Source: Chionis minor
Taxonomy: Eukaryota > Chordata > Aves > Charadriiformes > Chionididae
Direction of reading: 5' to 3'
Assembly: GCA_013398295.1 (NCBI GenBank)
Contig: VZSF01000635.1
Location: 448,365-512,364 of the forward strand
Length of the DNA: 64,000 nt
Part shown: one piece after another, positions 36,430 to 50,929 of the stretch
Layout: each line of letters opens with the position of its first letter
Position numbering within the stretch: position 1 is the stretch's first letter
The notes under the pieces: model-generated
Told to the model about the DNA's origin: nothing
Database searches by the model: none
What the model saw: only the letters and a program-made list of their open reading frames with translations
Made by a program: the position numbers and the translations under genes

Positions 36430-36670
36430 GCCTTCTCCCAGCCATGCTCGAAGTTGGGAGCTCCGCCGCGCGCGGTTCCCAGCTCCAGGCGAACGCTCCT
36501 GAGCAGCAGCAGGAGGAGGGGTTGCAGCACGGCAGCAGACAGGGCTGGGCACTCGCAGCCTGCACGCCGCGCTGGCTCCGCTCCGCTGCGGCTTCTCCCA
36601 AGTTTCCTCTAGCCTTCCCGAAATCTGCCACCAGGTTATTTGGCTGCCGTGCTCGCAGAAGGAGCGGGAA
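36430..36670 (-). promoter_or_regulatory. CpG-rich stretch, candidate MMEL1 promoter or first exon
   Basis: A locally GC- and CpG-rich segment (for example CCGCCGCGCGCGG near 36465) lies about 0.6-0.85 kb upstream of the MMEL1 start-codon exon. That exon has a strong acceptor, so a 5' non-coding exon should lie upstream. No donor was pinned down here, so the call rests on position and composition only. Confidence 0.25.
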
Positions 36671-37799
36671 GTTGGAGAGGTGCAAACCTTTTGAAACCCT
36701 CTGGCTCTGAGAGTGCCGGCAGCTTTTGGGTGTAATTTGTGGGAACGGCTGCTTCTTTGGAAACAGCCTGATTTAGATTGGGGCAGGCAATACAGGGAGT
36801 TCTGCACTACTGCTTGCAAATCCAGCTGGGAACAGCTGAGGGAGACAGTAAAAGCAAGGGCAGGATAGGCATGTGATCCCCCCCCCCCCTTTTTAAATTT
36901 TTTAAAAAAATTTTATTCTTCTTTTCTAGAACTGACTGTAGAATGAGGGAGAAGCAGGCTGGTGCTTGGTTTGGGGTTTTTTTTTCCCCTCTCTGCAGGC
37001 TGGTTTATTGAGCTGGTGTAACTCCCTGCTGAAGTTCACACTGTGAATTTTCAGGTTGGTTCCTCTCTTGCCCCGGGTGCTTCCCCAGCACTCCCGAGTT
37101 TTGTGTGTGCTGAGAGCAGAGCAGGGATTTCCTTCTGGCAGTCCTGTTTACTGGGAACATACATGTGGAATGTTCCAAGAATGTGAACGCAGACCTGTTT
37201 CCGTGAGTGGGGTGGGAAACAATGAATGCCAGTTTCTTCTGCCAGGAGTCTAAGCCTCCTTTTTTAGTCAGTATTCTGCCTCAGAACCCCTATGAGTTTG
37301 TCAGAGCCATGTTATCTTAGGCTTCTGTCAAGTGTGAAGGCAGCTATTCTCATCCCACCATCTGAAGAGGGATACAAGGAGACAAAGATCTGAAAGAAAT
37401 GGATGCATTTGCAGATCCTGGGTGTCCATATGTGAAAACTAGCTACAGAAGGGAAGGTTGCTTATAGGGACAAAGCTATACATTTAATGATGAGTTAAAT
37501 GATCTCTTATTCCTCTTTGCAGGAAGCTCTACAGCTAACCAGAGACTGGTTTGCTATGCATGTGAATCTTCCTTATAACTGGGCACTTTTGTTGTTACCA
37601 CGCGATGTAGCTGGCTCTGAGGAAGGTCTGCCTAGGTAACGTCCTCGATACCGCAATAGACAAGCGCCTCAGGATTTCATGTAGTTATTCCTGTGACGTG
37701 GCTATGAGATACTGAAGGGCATTATTTTGCCCATTTCACAGGTGGCAAATCAAGATGCCAAGAATCCAAGGGCTTTATTCCTCCGACTTTCTAGGCATG

Positions 37800-37925
37800 G
37801 CTGTAGTAGCCGTTGTGGCTAGCGGGGTCTCTGTGTGAGGCGGGGAACGCCGCGAGGGCTCAGGCTGCCGGCGGCGCTGGGTGCAGCCCCTGGCTCCCCG
37901 TGTAACCCCCAGACAGAGGCGTTAC
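37800..37925. promoter_or_regulatory. Small CpG cluster in the intergenic region
   Basis: A short GC-rich patch contains CpG-bearing GGCGGGGAACGCCGCGAGGG and GCCGGCGGCGCTGGG. It could be an alternative MMEL1 promoter or an unrelated patch. There is no transcript evidence in the sequence. Confidence 0.15.
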
Positions 37926-39423
37926 AGAGACCTAAGTAACACCCGGAGTAAACAACTGGAACGTGGCCCAAAACTACTTAATTGAGGTCATACATGAGCA
38001 CCAACGATGCAGATCTCTTACATCCCCAGAAAATTCATAGATTCCCTTAAATAGTATTAACCTAATCATAAAGAGAATACTTCTCCCCCTCCCCCACCTC
38101 CTTTTTTTTTTAATTTTGGGAGGAAGTGGGAACTATCTCAAGAATCTCTTCCTGTGTCTTTAATGGCTTCACTTCCTCGTAGAGCGGAGGAAAAAAAGTA
38201 CTGTTTCCAATAGGAAGTACCAGGACCTTTGGATGTAGCAACGGCATTGGCTTGCATTTTCTAAAGGTTATGTCAGGCCAATCTGAATATTAAACTGGAA
38301 AGTCAGTAATGTTCTAGTGACAAATATTATGTATTTCTTTTACTCTTCCAGCTTAGCTCTGAAATAAACCACTTGGTATTTGTAATGAAAATACTTCCAT
38401 TGTCAGTTCTCGGGCAGGTATCGGTGACAAATGGCTTAGGGAGTGCTGAGCCTGGTTTGGGTTAGAGAACGTCAGAAAAGGGAGAAAATGGGTTTGTAAG
38501 TTTATCGTGTTCCTTCGGCTCCTATTTCAACTTACTTCTTTGCCTTTTTTCCCCTCCACTGAGTCAGCATTTGGGTGAGCGGTCGCAGTGCACAGCCCAA
38601 AGCAGTCATCCAGAAGTTTGCAGTTGTTGCAGAGAAGTGCCTGAGTGTTTATGCCATATTCTATTAGGAAAAGTTTGGGTTTTATCCTCCTAACATTCAA
38701 ATTTGGACCAATTGGCAAATGCAGCATATAATTTAAGTGTCTTCGGTATATATATTGTCTTTTCCGGGCAAGTGTAACCACGTCACTTGGAAGCAGATAG
38801 GATTGTGCCTGGCGGCGAGGCAGAGGGATCACAGGCTGTGAATAGAATTGGAACAGCGCGTAGGCTTAGGAGCAATTGTTGCAGCTAATGACTATCCCAC
38901 CCGTGGGTCTTTCCGACAATTACGTGATACAGAATATACAGCAAGCAGATAATAAAATCCCGTGTGCTGGACCTAAAGAAGCTGAAATTGGTCGTTTTTC
39001 TTAAGGCATTGGTGAAATAAAGCACTGAGCACTTTTGCTGATAAAACATACTGGGAAAAATTGATGTGGACATTCCTGAAAAGAATCTTTTTTGTACCTT
39101 TTAACTTGGAAGGAAGTGCTTCTTTCTTCTACTTGATGCATCTATTGGCAAATTCCCCCCCTAAGGGAGTGGCAAGCAGAGCTAACGTTAAAGGTAGTCA
39201 AGAGAGCTGTAATTATGCACGTGAAAGCAGAATTATGGCTTAATATAGACATGCTGAAGGTAGGAAGACTTGGATATTTTGTAAAGGACTTTTATGAGCA
39301 TTACAGGATCTTGTGACATGATGTATTTCTGATTTGTGACATGAGCTATAAAATACACAGTGATAGACACAGAGATAGCAATATCAGGTAGTATGATTTT
39401 GATCTGAGAATAATTTGTCTTGT

Positions 39424-39456
39424 TTTTATTAGGTGGTTCTTTTATTAGGTGGTTCT
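39424..39456. repeat. 16-bp tandem duplication
   Basis: TTATTAGGTGGTTCT is repeated with a 16-base period. It is intergenic, with no other feature around it. Confidence 0.85.
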
Positions 39457-42400
39457 ATTCTTGATGGGAAATCCGGTAACAAGTATTTAAGTTGCTGTGC
39501 TGTAAGAAAGTTCTAAAAACAAAACAAACCCCACAAGCCCCCAAAAGTGCTTGTCTTCTGTATGAGAAGCACCAGCAACTGTAAAGGACATATTTACAGA
39601 ATCATTAATTTTGATTGTCTTGAGCAACTTTGTGTGGTCACTAAAATAGAGCAATTCATCATTTTGACAGTTCTCCGCTAGCGCAGCGGGTCCCTGTTCT
39701 GTTCGTTGCTGCTAAGGGGAAAGACCTATTTTGGTTTCTGACACAACCTACATATCACCCTGTAGCCTTTATGGCAAAGGAGATCTAATGATGCAAAGTG
39801 GAAGTGGGGTTTTTTGCCCTTTTTTTTTTTTTTTTCCTAAATCTCACATTTGACTAAAGTATTAATGATATTTTTTATTTCTGCGGTGCATTTCAACCAG
39901 AAATTGCAAAAAGGATTTCAGTTCCTTTATACCCTGATGCAGAAACTGAGGCACAGGGAAGAGTTGTGACTTGCCCAAGTTACAGTGCTAGTCACTGCCT
40001 GCAGACATTTTCGTCTGCTTCACAATCCATTAGGCCGTTATTTTACAAATTCGCTTAAAAAGTGGAATCTCTGTTCCCAATAATGTGAAGGTGAACAGTG
40101 ATCCGGGGATTTCTTCTTCCAGAAACTGAGAAACAGCAGGGGTTTTCTGTTACTGGAAAACATGCTCTTTCCCCAACGCAATTTAGACACAAAACATCCA
40201 AAGCAATGAGGCATTTGCTGCTTGTATTGGGCTACTTTGAAAGGATTTTTCCCTTTTCCTTTGTAACTAAAGGAGGTTCTTCTGTTGCTGGAATTTGGAT
40301 TTGCAAAGAGCTTGCAATGGCAGAGTCGCAGTTTTAAAAAAGCCTCAAATCATAGATTTTTTTCCCCCACGTGGATCCTGGAGGGGTGGGGCTTGAGCAG
40401 CCAGTCTGGAGGGAGCTGGTCTGGAGTTTTTACGCAATGCTTTTCTTCTTGGGAAAGTTTCTCAAGCCTGGGAGGAATTTATGGTCCGAAAGCTCCAGCC
40501 CTGAACAGCAAAGAGCCTCGCTGGTGCCTCGCTCGCCTGGGAGACTGTACTTGATTCAGGGCTGTGAATATATTTGTTCTCGTATTTCCCTGGGAGAATC
40601 TGGAATAATCATGGCTATACCTGGGGCACTGTGCTGGGAGAAGATAGTATTCAAGGATACCACTGCCTTGCTCAGAAGTTTGGTTGCTGTGTCTTCATTG
40701 TCATTGCTGTCATCTTCATTGCCTGTGGTGTCAAATTGACCTTCAACTCTTCATTTAGAAGGAACTGAATCTAAAGTTAAAAGTTGTGAAGGGTTGTGTA
40801 TTTTTTTTCTCTGCATATATTTGCTTACACCATTGGTGATGTAAACCTCAAACTCTGGATTTGGATTATATGAGAATATATTACCTAAATTAGGATTATA
40901 TGAGAACCCATTGCTTATTTTAGTTTCCAGCCATCCTAAGGTTTTGCACAGCCTTTCCTCTGTGCCGACTATGATCTTCTCCCAACAGGTTGCACTAAGA
41001 CAATTTGTTGTATTTAGCATTCATGTAATTGAATGTGCTGGGTCATCTGAATAGATGCTCTAGCGGTTGCTGCTCTCTGTACACCCCAAGAAAATCACGG
41101 GCTGTATGAACAATAGGGTAGTTATTTCCCAGCCAGTGCTCTGGGGTTCTCCTGTGGGTATTAAACAGCTATATCAAATGGATAAACAACTCGGTGTCCT
41201 AAAGCAATCAAAACCAAACAGGATGTGGTGCTGACATAATCTTTAGTATTGTGTTTTAAGTATTGTTACCATGGAAACAAGGCCTCCATCTCTATCTCTC
41301 ATGCTTTGTATCTCCTTACAAACTGATCCATACTAAGATGTGAGAGAAAATCAGATACCAGGATGCCAGGGTTCTGTACTTTGCCCATGCAAAAAGTCAG
41401 ATACAAATCTTGATTTTCAGGCGGTCATCCAAAGCCTTCAGAGTGATGTGGGTATGGAAATTCTGTCACGACATCACTTCCGCGTGAGGTGGTTAACGCA
41501 GAGGCTCTTGAAGGGCTCTGATGGGCTGGGCTTGGCAACTACTTCCAATGGGACATCCCACAAGAATCCAGTGCTACTTCTGCTGGCGCGGGGTGTGGCT
41601 ATGACGTGGAAAATTTTCTATAAATTTGTTGCCCTGGAATGGCCAAACCTTCTTTTCTGGGTATTGCCGGCACATGGAAGCGTGAGAAGCTGTCTCGATT
41701 TTGACGCAGCAGCGCTATTGTGAAGTCAGAATAATGCAGATGCAGCTTCCAAGGCAGGACTGGGAAGGACCCTGCACTTCATCACGCAATAATGTCTCTG
41801 AAAATTCAGCACAACTCGTGCAGAAAAGGCATTGCTTTAGTATTCGCTGATCATACATTTTGACTCTGGTTTTAGAAATGAGAACCGAATAGCTGGAAAA
41901 CTATTGCTATTTCATTTCCCAGTTCTATAATGTATGCACATATACAAACATAGACAAGGATGCAGGAAAGAACAACACTGCAAAATCCAGCAAGCCAAAA
42001 TTCTGTAATGTGTGTTGGATGGACAGTTTTCTTCCAATAGTAACTCACCAACAATTGCTCTGTGGAAGGACGCATTCCTTGTCTCTGACACAAACAGCAA
42101 AAGCAGCTGGTTTTGAAAAGTCAGCCATAGGTGGGAAAACACAGACAAATAGTTTACTAGTGAACTTCATACTTTTGTCCTCCTTCTCTGCTTTTTTCCT
42201 TTCTGATTTCTTTCTGAGCTCTCTCCTCTTTCAATAGAGGAAAACACAGTAAAATGGGATATTGTGTTCTATTTAACTTACAAAAGTTTCAGGACTAGGT
42301 GACACCTTAATTTTAGTGGGGGCACAATAAAGAATGTAAATGAATGTGTTAATAGGCAAAGCACATGCTTATGCTACCTTGTGTTGCAGCTTTGCATTTC

Positions 42401-42674
42401 AGGGTGATTCTATTTCTTTGGATTCTGCTACGGATGGATAACAAATATTTCCCACTCAGAAAAGATGGGCAGTTGAGTGGATTTTTTTTTTTTTAACATG
42501 TGAAATACTCTTTTTTTTTTTTCTCCTTTCAGTCAGTTTTAATTACCATATATAATCCAGCAACTGTATCTATCCCCATATCCCGGCAGAAGTACAGTAC
42601 CAAATCTGAAATCACTTACATGTGAAATATTTTGCATTTCTTCTCTAGTGCAGATTACAAATTACCTTCTCCTC

Positions 42675-42694
42675 TGTGTGTGTGTGTGTGTGTG
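42675..42694. repeat. (TG)10 dinucleotide microsatellite
   Basis: Ten uninterrupted TG units in the intergenic region. Confidence 0.97.
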
Positions 42695-45479
42695 ACAGGC
42701 AGGGGCATGGAGAGTAGCTTCAAAACTCTTTGAAGAGAATGCTTAAAAACTCTGTTGTTGCTTACCTCTTTAGTACAATAAACAACCACAAGTCTAGAAG
42801 GATCATAGGATAGATCAAGGTAGCTAATTCATGTTGTGACCCAGGTTCCGATGTTCAGGTTACACAGATACAATGATAGCTTAATTCATATACACAGAAG
42901 AAATATAAATAGGAAAGCTCAGCTGAACTAAGATTTTTAATGCGTGTCTAAAACTGACAAATTTACTATCAACATCATCAGTTGTGTTTAGTAACCAAAA
43001 GAGTATGCGCTGTTCCAGTACCGTCGAATATTAGTAAATGTCTTCATTAAGCAGTCGCTTTGTGACGAGTGAAAGGATTATTTAAGAAACTGGAATAGAA
43101 ATGAGTCTAGTACGTGCTTTTACCTTAAATACAAAAGGCTATCTGAAGCTACGGGGTGACATTAAAACAATCACCAGGCAGCCCAGCCCCCAGTAAATCA
43201 GCGCAGGGACTGACCCCAGGACAATGGCTGGATGCTGCCCTTTGATTTATCGTGGCAGGGACGCAGGCTACAGAGGATAACTCACTGCCCTGAAAAATAA
43301 TGGGTTTGTCTCTGAAAGCCAGGGTAACCCTGTCATCTGTCAACTAGCGTAAAAAAAAAATAAAAAATCAGTACTCAAATATCTTCTTATGGCTAGTTGG
43401 CTACCAGATGTGTGTAGTGTAAATACCTCCCAGCAGACACGCATCTGAAACGGATTAGAATCGGGAAAACCTTGAAGTTTAGATGATGTTTCAAAATTCT
43501 TCACTCACCCTCCCTTTAGAGATAATGAACTCTTGAACATGATCGGAAGAAAAAAACATCAGACACTAGTGGTATTAGGTATAAAAGATATGCAGTGCTT
43601 TCTGCAATGAATTTCTCCGTGCATGCACTTTGCAGAGAGAAGCAGAGCAGGTAAAAACGTGAAGTTCTCTTACCTCTGTCTCGTGGGTGTTTTTCAGCTG
43701 CAGAGGTCAGGTGGCTCGTGTAGTTTCTGGGATGTAATCGCAAGGTTTACATTTTCTGGCAGTCAGAAACAGATGCATATTCTTATTATAAGCACTGATC
43801 TCGTTAACAGGCTCTCCCCGATAACGGTCTTGCAAAGTACTGTGCCTACATCTCCCTCTCCCTTTCCCCTGTAGGTTCACTGTCACACACAGGTGGCTCA
43901 GAATGCCCAATGAATTAAATGCTCGGCTCAAGAGACTTATCAGGGAGAATTAACCCTTTCCACCATATCCGAAATCGGTTGATTTTTATATCTAGACTGG
44001 AAAACAGATTCTGCAGTAGGCACAAGCGATGCTGCCCTTGGGTGGACAAGATAATTTCCGAGCTTGTTAGCATTTAGAAAAGTCTCTCCTATTACAGCAA
44101 TTCATTCTTAGGAAAGTTCTCATTTTACATGACATGCTTTACATCTTTCCCAAGAAATTTTTCAAGTATCTATGGCAGGAAGACTACTTCTGGCAGGCAG
44201 GGTCTCATCTTCCATACGTTTAATTTCAGTACAAAGAGGAATACTGCGATTACATTTTTAATGACATGTTTTAAAATTGTATATGCATGAGTTAAAAGGT
44301 ATGCTTTTGCATTATTTTGCTGTGTGGGGAGATGGATTACGAACAAAATGAATTTAAGATATTTTACTTGAAATTAGTTTCGGCTATACAGTACATACAA
44401 ATTTAAGCACTTTGTACTCAGAACTAAGAGATACTGACAAGCATCTGAAATAGAGTATTATCCCCGTGTTACAGATGAAAGTAAGTCACACAGAGACTCA
44501 AAGTCAAGATTAGAGTAATAGACACTGATGCCAGAGGAGCTATTATGTCTTGTCTGGCATCTGGCGCACCAGAGCAGAGAACTGCCCACAGATTACGCCA
44601 TGAAATCTCTAACCTCCCTTTGGGCTTAGGAAAAGACCTCTAGAGCCGACACAAAGACACTGTGCCATTGTGAAGTGCTTGCAGGGCAGTACTGGAAGTT
44701 TGCATCGTATTCCAGTACAGGTTTATTTAACTTCTAGGTGCCTCATTCAGTTTAGTTTGAATAATATTTTTTAAGGGGCCCCTATATTGCCTGAAATCTC
44801 CTTTGTATTGCTGCTCCATAAAGATAATTATGGATTTGCTACCTTCTCCAGGATAAGCTGACAACACTGAGTTTCTTTATTCCTTTAGTCTACACATGTT
44901 CTGAACCCATTCTTCTAGGTAACAGGACTTAGGCTTTTCAAAATATAAAAAAACGCGAGATGATTTTTAGAAAGCATCCATACTGTTTACTGTTAATTTC
45001 TTCTCCCCCACCTTGTCTATTTTACTTCTCTGCTGCATTTTTTTAAAAACTTTTGGCCCCCATTGCAATGCCTGTAGTACAAGAATCTTTGGAAATACGA
45101 GTGGTCCAGTTTTTGCAGAATTAGAGCCTTCATTAATAAGGTCTTATGTGTATGGTTCTTTGTGTGTAATGTAATAAAAAAAGCGCAATACAATCAACTT
45201 GAGAAACTTCAACTCTACAGTTGGTACACAGGTGACTGATCACAGACTATTAAAAGGCAGTTTTCTGGTAAAATTACTACTTAGTTTAGTTTAGCTTAAA
45301 ATAAATGTGGAATGAAACCTCCTAATGGTACATCTAGGACTCTTGTCGCTTCACATATTTGTTGAATAAACTATTTAGATGTCTATGAGTTGAAAAAATT
45401 GATGTTCCAATGAGTCTAGGAAATAAATAATTTTCAGAAATGGCAATAAATTGTAGCAAATGTTAGAGAATGGAGAGGA

Positions 45480-45990
45480 CAATGACAGGGGAAGCTCTTG
45501 GGAGTAACCTCAGAGCACTAGACTTGCGCAGACAGCCTGGGGCAGGTCCAGAGGAGCACCACGATCGTGGCAGGGCTGCAGAACCTGCCTTCTGAGGAAA
45601 GACTGAAGGAATTAGGCCTTTTCTCCCTGTAGAGGGGAAAGCTCAGGGGAACCTCCTTGGGGTATTCCAGGACTTAAAGGGTGACTACAAAGAGATGGAG
45701 GCTCTCTTCACAAGGAGCCCAAGGACAAGATAAGGGGCAATGGGTGCAAGTTGCACTGCGGCAGGTTTCATCTTGATACAAGAAGGAATGTTTTTGGTTT
45801 TTTTAACAATGAGAACAATCACTGGAACGGCCTCCCCAGGGGCACGGTAGAGTCCCCATCACTGGAGGTTTTCCAGATGTGACTGGACAGTGTGTTAGAT
45901 AATCTCATCTAGGCTCCCTTTCCCATGAGAGGTTGGCTCAGATGATCTTTTGAGGTTCCTTCCAACCTGGGCTGTTCTATAATTCTATGA
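45480..45990 (+). mobile_element. CR1-type LINE 3' fragment
   Basis: This is a 5'-truncated CR1 tail in plus orientation. It contains GAACCTGCCTTCTGAGGAAA, then a diverged middle with ACTGGAACGGCCTCCCCAGG, and ends CCTTCCAACCTGGGCTGTTC followed by AATTCTATGA. That ending is the usual CR1 3' terminus. The sequence is diverged from the consensus and non-coding; the left boundary is approximate. Confidence 0.92.
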
Positions 45991-48900
45991 AAAATGTTTT
46001 GCGGATAGGAATTGGCTCAATTGTGTATTTAAAAGGTGTGTTCAATCAGGTCTTGGATACCAAACCCACCACCGGTTATAGTCAATTAGGAGTTTCCCTG
46101 TTGAGAAGTGATTTGGGTCTTTCAAAATGACACACTCTATTCTAAACTGTCACTCCTGTGGCATTTCCCTCTACATCTCTACTTGATGTGTGATTATATT
46201 GCAGTTCATCAGTCAGGTTTATTAGGAGGCTTAATTGGATTGCATTAGCTGGCGTTTAAGCCATCCAAAACAGTTGAGAATGCAATCAATTAAAACATCC
46301 AAACACATTAATGATGTAGTCACAGGGCAATTTATGTAGATGGCTAATTACCTGTTTTCTCCAGTAAGTAGATTTTATTGCCCAAGAATGGACAAATGAT
46401 GCATGAGAAGAAAAGAAACATCATAGCAAAAATAGTGTTGGCAAGGTTGCAAAAAAAAGAAAATGGCAAGGTATAAATGTTTCTGTTGTTAAAGCTCTAT
46501 ACTAAAAGATCAAACCCTACACTGCTACCAGCACTCCGAGGTGTTCCTAAGATTGTAAGACTTTAACGTGACTTTTAGAGAACATATCCAGTATATTACC
46601 AATGTTTGAATGTCTTATAATACGACATCTGAGGTTTCTAAGCAATCAAGATGCTCCATGAGATGGTCATTTTAAGTGGGGAAAATGCTAATCTCTGTCA
46701 GTTTTTCATTTCATCCACTACTGATCTGGATCTAAAAAACGCGGCTCCCTTGTGACTCCGGATCCCGATACATCATTCCTTGTGACACCCAGGAAGCGTA
46801 TTTGCTAGGTTGTGTTAGGCATACGCAGCACTGACCTGGAGATGAAAGTACAACTGAGGGGCATAACCAAATGCAAACCAGGAATGGAACGGAATCATTA
46901 ATATCCTCCTGTGTTTCCTGCTCCCTCCTACATTCCCCCTCTGGCTTTACAGCTAAATTTTCTCATTTACTGTGACGCGGTTCAGGAATGAGACACGCAA
47001 AATGATTACCAGATACTGTTCCTAATTTCCTTTACCGTCTCTGGGGAAATCCTTGTGCTAGTTTATTCTCTGTGACTTGGCTTTTTGGAATCATGTAGGG
47101 AACATACAAATACAAAAGTGACCGGGCTGGATGGTAAGACACCTAAAGCCACAGCTAATCTGCCAGGTTAAACTCAGTCTTGCGTTGCACAGAGAACAAG
47201 TGGTGGTGCTTGGGAACATAGACTAGACTCGTCAAGGTCTCAAGTAGGTTTTGGCCATGCATCATACACCCAAAATAAACTTTGGAAATGAAATTAATTT
47301 AAAATTAAATAGTTGCACGGGTCTCAGATGTGTAGGTTATACATCTGTATTGAGGTGTGGAACCCAGAGGGTCGGCAGCATCAGGCTGTGACAAAAGGGA
47401 AGGCCAAGACCGGGCAATGGCAGCTGACTGGAACAGAGACTGTGTTTTCACTCACACACCTATTGCCAGTCCGTTGGTGGGAAACTGAAAATAACATCAC
47501 CCTGGTCATGATTGCCTTCCATTCTCTGCTGGCAGGTCTTTGGGAATGGCTCATGTTCTCTAATGTCACCCTTTGGGATGGCAATTTGTTCCCCACTGGT
47601 CCTCATACGTCCTCAACTGCTGAACGCTACAAACGGCAACTTCATCCTGTATTTGTCTTCTACCCTCCAAGCACTTTTGTGGCCAAATAAACCACTGGGG
47701 TGTCCGAGTGGTACGCGTCTGTGAGGCAGGTGCAGGTCTGCAGTGGTTTTTGGCATCCTACAGAACAAATGACTGTGAAAAAGTCATTCCTGGAACCCAC
47801 AGCAGGAGCAGGAGGAGAAAGAGCCTCCCAAATCCTGCAGCTTTGGAGTGCTGTGCCTTCTAAGTAATGAGTCGCTTTCCTTAAGGTGTCATTGAATAAT
47901 GGCTGACTGAACCAACAGATTCCAATATAGACCAGTTTAGCTGAAATATGATTGAAATAGCTGAAACTATAATGCCAGTGATAATTTCATATAACACATT
48001 AAATTAATGGTGACAGCGACTCCTCAGAGCCCTGGCAAATTGGAAATTGCTTGATGCAGAAGCAGTACAATGATAACACAGTTAATCTTCCGCAGGGAAA
48101 TGATAGCAAAAGAAATGGCTTTTAGATTAGCTGTCATTAAGGTGAAACATCTGCCTCTGCAAGTCAAGTGGAATGTCCTCACTTATGCACATGGAAACTC
48201 ATTAAAGTTACTGGGTTTGCGTGGCTGTAAGCCAGAGCCAAATTTCCACCATGATCCAAATCTGGGAAGCACAGGGTATTAGACTGAAAGTCAGGAAGAT
48301 GACTTCCCAGGCAATATGTCAGCTTCAAAAATGCATTTGATCGGTTGCTGAATCTGGCTGACGTGTTTAGATTCTCTTAGCCCCTGGGAGCACATAACTA
48401 ACTGAAATAGGAAAAATAAATGGGAGTGATATGATTTTAAAGGAAATAAAACATTTGGAGATCGCAAAAGTTCAAAGTTTAGCTCTGTCTGATCTCTAAG
48501 GAAAAGCTTCCAGTTGAATATTTAATTCCAAACTATTTGCCATCATTTCTAAGTTGTTCTTTGCCTGCTGGACTGCAGAGCATAAGGTCAGGAAACTCGA
48601 CTTGTGTAACTGTATTTGTGATGCAAATATTCTCACATCTGATTTTCCTTTGATATTCTTGTAAGGAATGTTGAATACTTCATAGAGCCAAGACTGGCAG
48701 GCGATCGTTTGCGTAGAAACGTTCTCAATAGTGACTTCAAAGTTGTCTTTCCTTATTCATTACCTGGTGACAATGTGCAACAAGGTCATGGTCTTTCTGC
48801 AGTTCTTGCAGGCGGGCTGGTGCATTACTCAGGTTGCAGAATACTCTAAAGGAACAAAGTTGACAGCGTAGAAATATTTGGTGGTGTCTGTATACATGGG

Positions 48901-50929
48901 ACCAGTGCAGCTTCAAGCTGGTTTACAAATAAAGAGGTATTCAGTTCCCTTATTTACATAGGTTATCAGGCCGTATTCTCTTCTTGATTACATTAGTGTT
49001 GATTCATACAAATAGACTCAAATTCATTAGTTACTGAACATTTACAGCAGCATGCCATAAGAATATGTCCTAAAGCACGTTGCGCAAGAGACTTCCAAGG
49101 ACCAGGTATTACAATACAGTTCCTTTTCTAAGTAACTTCAGCCATCGGCTGCATGCGCAGAATGAGCGATGCATCTCAAAGCACTCGGAAAGAGCGCCAC
49201 AATCTTGATGAACTGCAGCTTAACGTTAGAGAAACATACCGAAACAACCACTGCAGTTTTTCTATCCAGATTCTTCAATCTGGGGGAAGTGGAAACGACA
49301 TCCTGTGAGAAAATGGCATGTATGTAATGATGTAGGTGGTTCAGCTGAGTGGTCCCAGATTCTGACATGGGTATGGCAACAGATAAGATTTATCAGCCTG
49401 GAGGGGAGGGAGATGTTTGTTGATAAGTACTGGCAGATTTCTGGTGCGTAACTATTGCTGGTGGGGGAAAGGAAAGCAGCCAAAGCCAGCTCCCTCGCAA
49501 GGACAACGTCCTCTCTGTGATTGCTGCGATAGCGCGTTTAACATAGCAGCAGTCTGGCTGCAGCCAGACTCCAGCGCAGTGATCCCATTAAGGCATCTTA
49601 AATGGTCTTTGTGGCCTCACTAGCACTGGATGAAAGATCCCAATTAGCCTGAGTTATAACCAAAGCCAGTGATGGCGTGTGTTAAAAATGCCAGGTTCTC
49701 AGAAGGGATTCCTGCCCTGCAAACCGCAGCGTGTTGTTTTTTGAAAGAGACCGTCTTCTGGCCAAGCGTCGTGTAACAGAGCGGTGGAGGTTCGCGGACA
49801 GGCAGGCGCAGGGGTGCTTCTGGCCATTAGCTGCATGGGCTGGGCAGCAGCTGAAATAGATGGGTCACATTTCATCCCGCCTGCTCCCCAGGACTGCAGA
49901 AAATGAGTGTCAGAATGGGTTGTGGCGAGTGTGAAATTGTGCTAGGCATGCATAATGCAGTGACGCTGCTAATCAAACCCCTCTCACTGTGACTAATCAG
50001 AAAGATCTATTTGATATTCCAAGAAATTATTTGGAAGAGCAAGCACATAACAGAGAAATAAAGACCAAATCAGAAGCTTAGGCACAGGCAAAGATAAAGA
50101 CTTTGATCACAGTAGTTTAGTGGGCACAGAAAGAGGACAGAGAAGATAAAAGAAACAAATAAAAATGCTGATGAGAACAGTTCGGATCTGCTGAGAGAAG
50201 CAGCCATTAATCTAGACCGTGAGGAATATATAAGAAGTTATGTGCCTTCCTGGTGCTTAAAGAAACAGCAGCTTTAGGTACCTAAACCCAAATTTTTCCT
50301 CAGCAAAGCTCTATAGTAATCTTGCAGGGATGCATGTCGTCCCTATCTTTAAAGAAAAAAATTCTTTAGGGGCAATAAACACATTCTATTCAGAGCAGCA
50401 AAGAAGAATATATTACTTAACTAGACAAAACATGCCAAAACCCCTCAAACTTCTGAAGAGGCAGGCCAGGCCAATGGATGGACTATTAGCCTGGGAGACA
50501 AGACAACTAGATTGTGTTCCCAGTGCCTTCCATGACTATCGGGTGGTGTGAGGGAAGTTGAGTATCCTGTTTTTACATAATGGGAAGACTTGGGGCTTTA
50601 AGAAAATCTCAGTTGACTAGAAATTACGTAGTAAAATTCAGAAAGTTGGCACTGCTGCTCTCAGCAGAGAGGCTACTAATTCAGTAGGCTATGGGGACTG
50701 TTTTCTTCTCTTTTGGATTTAAACCCTGATTCTTCCTCGTACAGTTTTTGTACTGATATTATTCTTACCTGTCAGCATGGATAAGTGGGAGGAGAACCAG
50801 ATTCATGGTCTCTCTGTAATGAAGTTATTTCACTGGAGTGCAGCTGAGCATCTGTGGGTCTGTTCTTTGTGTGTCTGGATTTCTATGCTTAAATAACATC
50901 TTCAGCAATATTAATTGTGGCAAAGGAGA

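Noticed and set aside
36870..36915. C-run followed by T/A runs
   Set aside because: Plain homopolymer sequence, with no target-site duplication or element attached.
40371..40739. 122-codon plus-strand frame
   Set aside because: GTG start, no homology, and it overlaps other open frames in a GC-rich patch.
47313..47690. 125-codon plus-strand frame in the intergenic region
   Set aside because: No domain recognised, no splice or promoter support, and length consistent with chance.
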